NCBI GenBank assembly: GCA_023416875.1
Contig: JAEZGT010000313.1
Span: 1 to 10,790, forward strand
DNA from: Pseudomonadota bacterium
GTDB lineage: Bacteria; Pseudomonadota; Gammaproteobacteria; Pseudomonadales; Cellvibrionaceae
DNA length: 10,790 bases
Direction: 5' to 3'
Positions 6,335-10,790 of the stretch are shown here, piece by piece. Below the pieces are notes generated by a model that saw nothing but the letters and a program-made list of their open reading frames with translations, made no database searches and was not told where the DNA came from. Positions within the stretch are counted from its first letter, which is position 1, and the number at the start of each line of letters is the position of its first letter. Position numbers and translations under genes: made by a program.

Positions 6335-6937
6335 ATGAAAAACAGCAAATTCCGCGTTCTTGGTATGACATTTTTTATGGTGTTGGCGGCGCAGAATTTT
6401 ATCGGGCAAGAAGCCAAGGCCGACGACTTGCGGCAATGGCAGAAAGGGGTGATTGAAGGGGCTTTTCTTTTCCATTCGCACTTAAACGTAAAAGATGTGC
6501 GAATCGAAATCCAAAACGATTGTGCGATTTTAAAAGGTTACGTGGATTCCGAGGTGGGTAAGTCCTTGGCGGAACAGCTGGCGCTGAGCGTCAAAGGCAT
6601 TAATCAGGTCATCAATAAATTGGTGGTAAACGCCGATCTGAATGGCGACACCAGCAAAGAGACCGATTGGGAAAATGGCAGTCAGCACCGACTATCCAAC
6701 GTGACCATCACCAATAAAGTGCGCTCGCAATTATTGGCAAACCGTGTCACCAGTGGCATGGAAATAGATGTGGAAACCCGCAATCGGGTGGTAACGCTGA
6801 GCGGCGTGGTCAACTCGGAAGCGGAAAAAGTACTGACGTATTGGATCGTAAAAAATACGCAGGGTGTAACCAGAGTCATTGATAAGCTGGATGTGCTGCC
6901 AGGACATCAGCAGGCAATAGTGCAACTGGCGGAATAA
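6335..6937 (+). CDS. Periplasmic two-BON-domain protein, OsmY-like, 200 aa
   Basis: A signal peptide (residues 1-29, KNSKFR n-region, hydrophobic VLGMTFFMVLAA, AKA cleavage motif before DD) exports the protein to the periplasm. Two BON domains follow, at about 32-99 and 120-188, each with the typical strand-glycine pattern (ILKGYVDSE; VTLSGVVNSE) and an ending INQVINKLVV or VTRVIDKLDV. A polar linker separates them. The length and architecture match OsmY of E. coli; BON proteins are associated with envelope or osmotic stress and some bind phospholipid. The ATG at 6335 is used because it gives the full signal peptide, but no Shine-Dalgarno sequence lies at the proper distance. The sigma-54 promoter and GlrR-type operators upstream suggest it is a direct target of the divergent GlrKR operon. 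Confidence 0.88.
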   Translation: MKNSKFRVLGMTFFMVLAAQNFIGQEAKADDLRQWQKGVIEGAFLFHSHLNVKDVRIEIQNDCAILKGYVDSEVGKSLAEQLALSVKGINQVINKLVVNADLNGDTSKETDWENGSQHRLSNVTITNKVRSQLLANRVTSGMEIDVETRNRVVTLSGVVNSEAEKVLTYWIVKNTQGVTRVIDKLDVLPGHQQAIVQLAE

Positions 6938-7265
6938 AAGCCGGCTGCGACTTTAAAAATAAAAATGTTGTCGACCGCGCAAGGAGGCGTGGTATCTGTC
7001 AGGGCGATTCGTCCGGCGGAGCCCCGGAAACTGCTTGTCGGTTTTCAGTCCGCATCAAACAGGAGGTTCGGGTGCGGGCACTCTCATAATCAATCGGTTT
7101 GCCAGCAATATGCGGGGCAGAATCTGTTTGAGAACAGGCCGGAAGACGCACAACCGTCAGCTACAGCGCAATTCTTTTTGCTCTGGCGTCTTCCGGCACT
7201 ACTCAAGTCCAACAGCCTGCACCGCGTATTGCTGGATTTTTTTCGGGACCATTCAGGAGTAGGCC
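6938..7265. other. Intergenic stretch with structured DNA/RNA, no convincing gene
   Basis: The stretch contains no protein-like reading frame. It holds two good ribosome-binding-like motifs with no sensible gene behind them: AAGGAGG near 6981, and AGGAGG at 7061 followed by a GTG-started frame of only five codons. It also holds a 12-bp perfect inverted repeat (7138-7197), a run of seven T (7237-7243), and finally the ribosome binding site of the miniprotein. An untranslated RNA is possible, but no promoter is clear. The BON gene has no strong terminator directly after its stop. Confidence 0.4.
7138..7197. repeat. 12-bp perfect inverted repeat, probable long hairpin
   Basis: GCCGGAAGACGC (7138-7149) and GCGTCTTCCGGC (7186-7197) are perfect inverted copies separated by 36 bases. 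Inside, CAGCGCAA and TTGCTCTG pair with one mismatch, so the stem can continue with a bulge of about 14 nt on one side. As RNA this would be very stable. It lies between the BON gene and the miniprotein gene; it may be a terminator-like element, part of a small RNA, or a REP-like palindrome. Confidence 0.65.
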
Positions 7266-7430
7266 ATGTTTCGTCGCAAAGAGTTACTCTTCATCGTTTT
7301 GGTGCAAGCCGCGATTACCTTGGTTTTGAGTTCGGTCACACCCAACAGCGGCATCATTCATCCGCATATGGATCGCACTACACATTCACCAAATTATTTG
7401 CAACACCATTACAACCGCAGCGGCTTTTGA
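7266..7430 (+). CDS. Single-helix membrane miniprotein, 54 aa
   Basis: The frame starts at an ATG with AGGAG six bases upstream, the best ribosome binding site on this strand of the window. The product starts MFRRKELLFIVLVQAAITLV: a positively charged N-terminus followed by one hydrophobic helix (about residues 7-24), then a short histidine- and asparagine-rich tail (IIHPHMDRTTHSPNYLQHHY). This topology suggests an inner-membrane protein with its tail in the periplasm, or an uncleaved or poorly cleaved signal. I do not recognise a family. It lies convergent to the carboxylase gene, with a 20-bp palindrome between them. Its start signal and composition make it much more likely than the overlapping longer frame at 6965-7540. 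Confidence 0.6.
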   Translation: MFRRKELLFIVLVQAAITLVLSSVTPNSGIIHPHMDRTTHSPNYLQHHYNRSGF

Positions 7431-7436
7431 TTCTTT

Positions 7437-7456
7437 GCTGTCCGCGCGCGGACAGC
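7437..7456. terminator. 20-bp perfect palindrome between convergent genes, possible bidirectional terminator
   Basis: GCTGTCCGCG is followed directly by its reverse complement CGCGGACAGC. It lies 6 bp after both the miniprotein stop (plus strand) and the carboxylase stop (minus strand), where a shared transcription end would be expected. No clear T-tract follows on either side, so it is not a classic intrinsic terminator. It might also be a protein-binding palindrome. Confidence 0.45.
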
Positions 7457-7462
7457 CATGAT

Positions 7463-10400
7463 TCACTCCAGAACCACAATCGCCTGTCCCGCCGCCACCG
7501 CTTGTCCCTGTTGACGCAGAACTTTTTTCACGACACCTGATTCCGCTGCATTAATTTCGATTTCCATTTTCATCGACTCAAGAATACAAACCACATCACC
7601 TGTGGCAATTTTATCGCCCGGTTTCACCATAACCTGCCAGATATTACCGGCCACTGGGCTTTCGATTTTGAGCGATTCCGCGTCTGCTTCACCGGCATCT
7701 CCCGCATCGGATGAACTATCGCTGCTGTCGAAATGCATTTGCCCGGATTCCACCCAGCGCTGCAATTCCATGTCAAAAGCACGATTGCGCTTGGCCACGA
7801 AGGATTCGATGGACGGTTGTTCGCGAGCGAGAAAATCTTGGTAATCACCCAAACAAAAATGCGTTTCTTCAATTTTTAGCGGATAGCGGCCGCGGGGAAA
7901 TTCCCGGCGAATTCGCTGCAGTTCTTCCGCTGACACCTCGTAAAAGCGAATCTGATCAAAAAAGCGTAACAACCAGGGCTGGCTGAATTCGCGGGTTTGG
8001 CGATAGCGGTTCCACATCTGCAGCGTGCGGCCGACAAATTGATAACCGCCCGGCCCCTCCATACCGTAAATACACATATAGGAGCCGCCGATGCCGACGG
8101 AATTTTCCGCTGTCCAAGTGCGCGCCGGATTGTATTTGGTGGTCACCAGGCGATGGCGCGGATCGAGCGGCGTGGCAACCGGCGCGCCTAGATAGACATC
8201 GCCCAACCCCATCACCACGTAGCTTGCGTCAAACACAATTTTTTTCACATCCTCAATGGAATCAAGGCCATTAATGCGACGGATAAATTCGATATTGCTC
8301 GGGCACCAGGGTGCGTCTTTGCGCACCGACTGCATATATTTTTGTACGGCGAGACGACAGGCCTCGTCGTCCCAACTGAGAGGCAGATGCACTATGCGAG
8401 AGGGAACTTGCAAAGTGTCGATATTGCGCAGCTCACGCTCTGCCTTGGCCAGATAATCCATCAGCGTTGCCAGCGGCAAACGCAATGGATCGTAATGCAC
8501 CTGCAGCGAGCGTATTCCCGGCGTGAGGTCGATCAGCGACTCGCGCAGCAGGGTGTCAGATTCACGCAGCTCCTGCAGCCGCAACATAAGTGCGTGCACG
8601 CGAAAACGTAACGCGAGATCCAATTGCAGCGGGCCATATTCAATTAGTAGATGCTGTTCGCCGGACGGGCGATAAACCACCTGCACATCATTTTCACTGA
8701 CCGGTACTGTTTTCAGAATGGGTGAAGTAATTTCCGCCTGCGGGACTTCCCGCTCCAAGGACTCCAGCGCGGCGATAGCATCGCGTTGATGCTGTTGTAG
8801 CAACACGGCGTCATCAATAGAAACCGGTACAAAACGCACAGTGTCACCTGCGCGCAATTGGCCCAATTGCCAGAGATCAGCCGCTATCACGGTCGCCGGG
8901 CACACAAAGCCGCCTAACGAAGGTCCATCCGGACCGAGGATTACCGGCATGTCACCGGTGAAATCCACGCTGCCCACGGCGTAGGCATTGTCGTGAATAT
9001 TCGACGGATGCATACCGGCCTCACCGCCATCCGAACGCGCCCAATTGGGTTTTGGGCCGATCAACCGGATACCTGTGCGGCTGGAGTTATAGTGCACACG
9101 CCATTCGCTGGCGAAAAATGTTTGAATATCGTCGGGCGTGAAAAAATCCGGCGCGCCGTGAGGACCGTAGATTACCCGCAATCGCCACTGCTGCGCGTGT
9201 TGCGGACGCAGAGCTTGCGGTAATTTCGCGGGCGCAACGTTTTCGATTTTTTCCGCAAAATTCAACACATCACCCGTGCGCAATGCCGCACCGGTAACAC
9301 CACCAAATTGGCCGAGGGTAAAAGTCGCTTTGGAGCCTAAATAATTTTCGCATGCGATACCGCCTTTAAAGAGGCAATAAGTGCGCGCGCCAGCGCCGGT
9401 GATTTTGCCAAACTTCAAAGTTTGGCCGGACTCCACCATAAAGGTTTCGTAAAAAGGCACCGGCTCGCCATCCAGACTCGCCTCCATAAGCGCGCCGGTC
9501 AAAACCAGTTGCTGGCGACAATTGAATTTCAAGGTTGGGCCATTAAAGGTCATTTCCAAACCGGCGGCATTTACCGGATTGCCCAATAAACGGTTGCCGA
9601 GGCGAAATGCCACATCGTCAAATGGACCTGACGGCGGCACGCCGACATCCCAATAGCCGCGACGTCCCGGATAATCCTGAATGGTGGTCATGGTGCCCGG
9701 CGCCAGCACATCGCAACTCTGCGGGTGATATTGAAAGGAGTTCAGATAGCGTGTGTGAATTTCCCCTGCACGCAGAACATCCGTTTGCAATATATGCCAT
9801 ACGTAATCGCGATTGGTGACTATGCCATCGAGCACTGTTTTTTGCAGCGCATCGGCGAGACGATTTATGGCGATTCCCCGAGTTTCCGCCCACGCCATAA
9901 CTTTGCCCAGCATGGGATCGTAAAACGGCGAAATCACTGACCCTGATTCCACCCAATGATCGATGCGCAGATTTTTTCCATCGGCTTCTGGCCAGCGCAC
10001 CATGTTTAGCGTACCGGCGGAGGGTTGAAAATCCCGTGCAGGATTTTCTGCATAAATACGTGCCTGTATCGCGTGGCCTCGCGGCTGCAGCGAGGATTTT
10101 ATTGGCGCAAAAGAAGGCATGGCACCCGCCGCCAAGCGCACCATCCACTCTACCAAGTCCACGTCGTAAATCAGCTCTGTGACGCCGTGCTCCACCTGCA
10201 GTCGAGTGTTGACTTCAAGAAAATAAAAGCGCTGCTGTTTCTGATCGTAAATAAATTCCACCGTGCCCGCGCCGCGATACTGCACGGAAGCGACCAAGAC
10301 CGCCGCGCATTGATGCAAATGTTGGCGAACATCTGTGGGAATATTCGGCGCAGGAGCTTCCTCGATAACTTTTTGGTGACGACGCTGAGTGGAACAATCA

Positions 10401-10790
10401 CGATCCCCCAATACCAGAACATCGCCCTGACCATCGCCAAAAACCTGCACTTCGATATGGCGGGCAAACTCTATGTATTTTTCGAGAAAAACACCTTCAT
10501 TGGCGAAATTGTTGGCACTGAGGCGTTTAATGCTCTGCCAGGAACCGCGCAACTGCTGTTCATCGTGACAAATCTGCATGCCGATACCGCCGCCACCGGC
10601 AGTGCTTTTCAGCATCACCGGATAACCAATCTCCACTGCTTGCACAACAGCATGGTCGAGAGAGCTGAGCAACCCCGTTCCCGGCAACAGAGGCACACCA
10701 CTTTGTTGCGCGAGTGCGCGCGCTTCATGCTTCAACCCGAAGGCGATCATCTGCTCCGGAGTGGGGCCAATAAAAACGAGTCCACGCTCG
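7463..10790 (-). CDS. uca: Urea carboxylase or guanidine carboxylase, biotin-dependent (partial, N-terminus off the right edge)
   Basis: The frame is open through the right edge (first visible residues ERGLVFIGPTPEQM), so the ATG at 10750 is internal. About 1,108 residues of an enzyme usually near 1,200 are present. In order they are: biotin carboxylase with ATP-grasp glycine loop KSTAGGGGIGMQ (near 10600), QRRHQKVIEEAPAP and FLEVNTRLQVEHGVTE (near 10200); an AHS2/KipA-type half of the carboxyltransferase (from about 9680, TIQDYPGRRGYWDVGVPPSG); an AHS1/KipI-type half (about 8690-7900, with NSVGIGGSYMCIYGMEGPGG); a Ser/Asp-rich acidic linker (near 7720); and a biotinyl domain with ILESMKMEIE, whose biotinylated lysine codon is 7568-7570. 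The family converts urea (or guanidine) with ATP and bicarbonate to a carboxylated product for an allophanate hydrolase, normally encoded nearby but not visible here. Substrate cannot be decided from this window. Confidence 0.93.
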   Translation of the reverse strand, partial: ERGLVFIGPTPEQMIAFGLKHEARALAQQSGVPLLPGTGLLSSLDHAVVQAVEIGYPVMLKSTAGGGGIGMQICHDEQQLRGSWQSIKRLSANNFANEGVFLEKYIEFARHIEVQVFGDGQGDVLVLGDRDCSTQRRHQKVIEEAPAPNIPTDVRQHLHQCAAVLVASVQYRGAGTVEFIYDQKQQRFYFLEVNTRLQVEHGVTELIYDVDLVEWMVRLAAGAMPSFAPIKSSLQPRGHAIQARIYAENPARDFQPSAGTLNMVRWPEADGKNLRIDHWVESGSVISPFYDPMLGKVMAWAETRGIAINRLADALQKTVLDGIVTNRDYVWHILQTDVLRAGEIHTRYLNSFQYHPQSCDVLAPGTMTTIQDYPGRRGYWDVGVPPSGPFDDVAFRLGNRLLGNPVNAAGLEMTFNGPTLKFNCRQQLVLTGALMEASLDGEPVPFYETFMVESGQTLKFGKITGAGARTYCLFKGGIACENYLGSKATFTLGQFGGVTGAALRTGDVLNFAEKIENVAPAKLPQALRPQHAQQWRLRVIYGPHGAPDFFTPDDIQTFFASEWRVHYNSSRTGIRLIGPKPNWARSDGGEAGMHPSNIHDNAYAVGSVDFTGDMPVILGPDGPSLGGFVCPATVIAADLWQLGQLRAGDTVRFVPVSIDDAVLLQQHQRDAIAALESLEREVPQAEITSPILKTVPVSENDVQVVYRPSGEQHLLIEYGPLQLDLALRFRVHALMLRLQELRESDTLLRESLIDLTPGIRSLQVHYDPLRLPLATLMDYLAKAERELRNIDTLQVPSRIVHLPLSWDDEACRLAVQKYMQSVRKDAPWCPSNIEFIRRINGLDSIEDVKKIVFDASYVVMGLGDVYLGAPVATPLDPRHRLVTTKYNPARTWTAENSVGIGGSYMCIYGMEGPGGYQFVGRTLQMWNRYRQTREFSQPWLLRFFDQIRFYEVSAEELQRIRREFPRGRYPLKIEETHFCLGDYQDFLAREQPSIESFVAKRNRAFDMELQRWVESGQMHFDSSDSSSDAGDAGEADAESLKIESPVAGNIWQVMVKPGDKIATGDVVCILESMKMEIEINAAESGVVKKVLRQQGQAVAAGQAIVVLE

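Noticed and set aside
7072..7089. Five-codon GTG-started frame behind an AGGAGG motif
   Set aside because: The signal is good, but such a short frame can arise by chance and nothing downstream shows an attenuator linked to it.
7138..7197. Integron attC site
   Set aside because: The arms lack the conserved GTTRRRY and RYYYAAC ends, and no integrase or cassette array is present.
6965..7540. 191-residue plus-strand open frame after the BON gene
   Set aside because: It has low-complexity, non-domain-like composition, runs antisense into the end of the carboxylase, and overlaps the better-supported miniprotein in another frame. The AAGGAGG near 6981 is not correctly spaced to a start in this frame.
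10748..10750. ATG as the carboxylase start
   Set aside because: The residues before it (GLVFIGPTPEQ) are conserved biotin carboxylase sequence, so the gene continues past the right edge.

Overview
The window looks like chromosomal DNA of a moderate-GC gammaproteobacterium. The best evidence is a gene set in the order histidine kinase GlrK/QseE, outer-membrane lipoprotein QseG-like, response regulator GlrR, an arrangement known from Enterobacteriaceae and other gammaproteobacteria. I cannot name a genus. A Cellvibrionaceae- or Pseudomonas-like relative would fit, but this is inference.

Layout. (1) 1-862, minus: the first 287 residues of a NERD-domain plus superfamily-1 helicase protein, cut by the left edge. 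(2) 945-1148, minus: a 67-residue orphan protein equal to the cytoplasmic N-terminal domain of FecR-type anti-sigma regulators, preceded by a good sigma-54 promoter match (1192-1207). (3) 6025 down to 1379, minus: a tight five-gene operon consisting of the GlrK-like kinase, the QseG-like lipoprotein, the GlrR-like sigma-54 activator, a 362-residue protein with two membrane segments, and a 62-residue protein. It ends at a clear hairpin terminator (1337-1359). (4) 6026-6334: a divergent regulatory region holding two 18-bp GlrR-type operators, a perfect match to the IHF consensus and a GG-N10-GC sigma-54 promoter in the correct order and spacing. (5) 6335-6937, plus: an exported two-BON-domain protein of OsmY size, the likely target of that promoter. 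(6) 6938-7265: an unassigned stretch with a 12-bp perfect inverted repeat, followed by a 54-residue one-helix membrane miniprotein (7266-7430). (7) 7463-10790, minus: most of a urea (or guanidine) carboxylase, cut at its 5' end by the right edge.

How the genes may work together. The kinase, lipoprotein and regulator form an envelope-sensing system. The regulator needs sigma-54, and the neighbouring divergent gene has the full promoter architecture expected for it: activator sites near -175 and -109, IHF near -67, and a -24/-12 element. The inference is that this GlrKR system directly controls a periplasmic BON-domain envelope protein encoded next door. The operon also carries two extra genes not found in the textbook glrK-qseG-glrR-glnB arrangement. 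These two genes, the cis-regulatory module, the sigma-54-preceded orphan FecR domain and the membrane miniprotein are the most promising items for new biology. No tRNA, rRNA, CRISPR array or transposase was seen.
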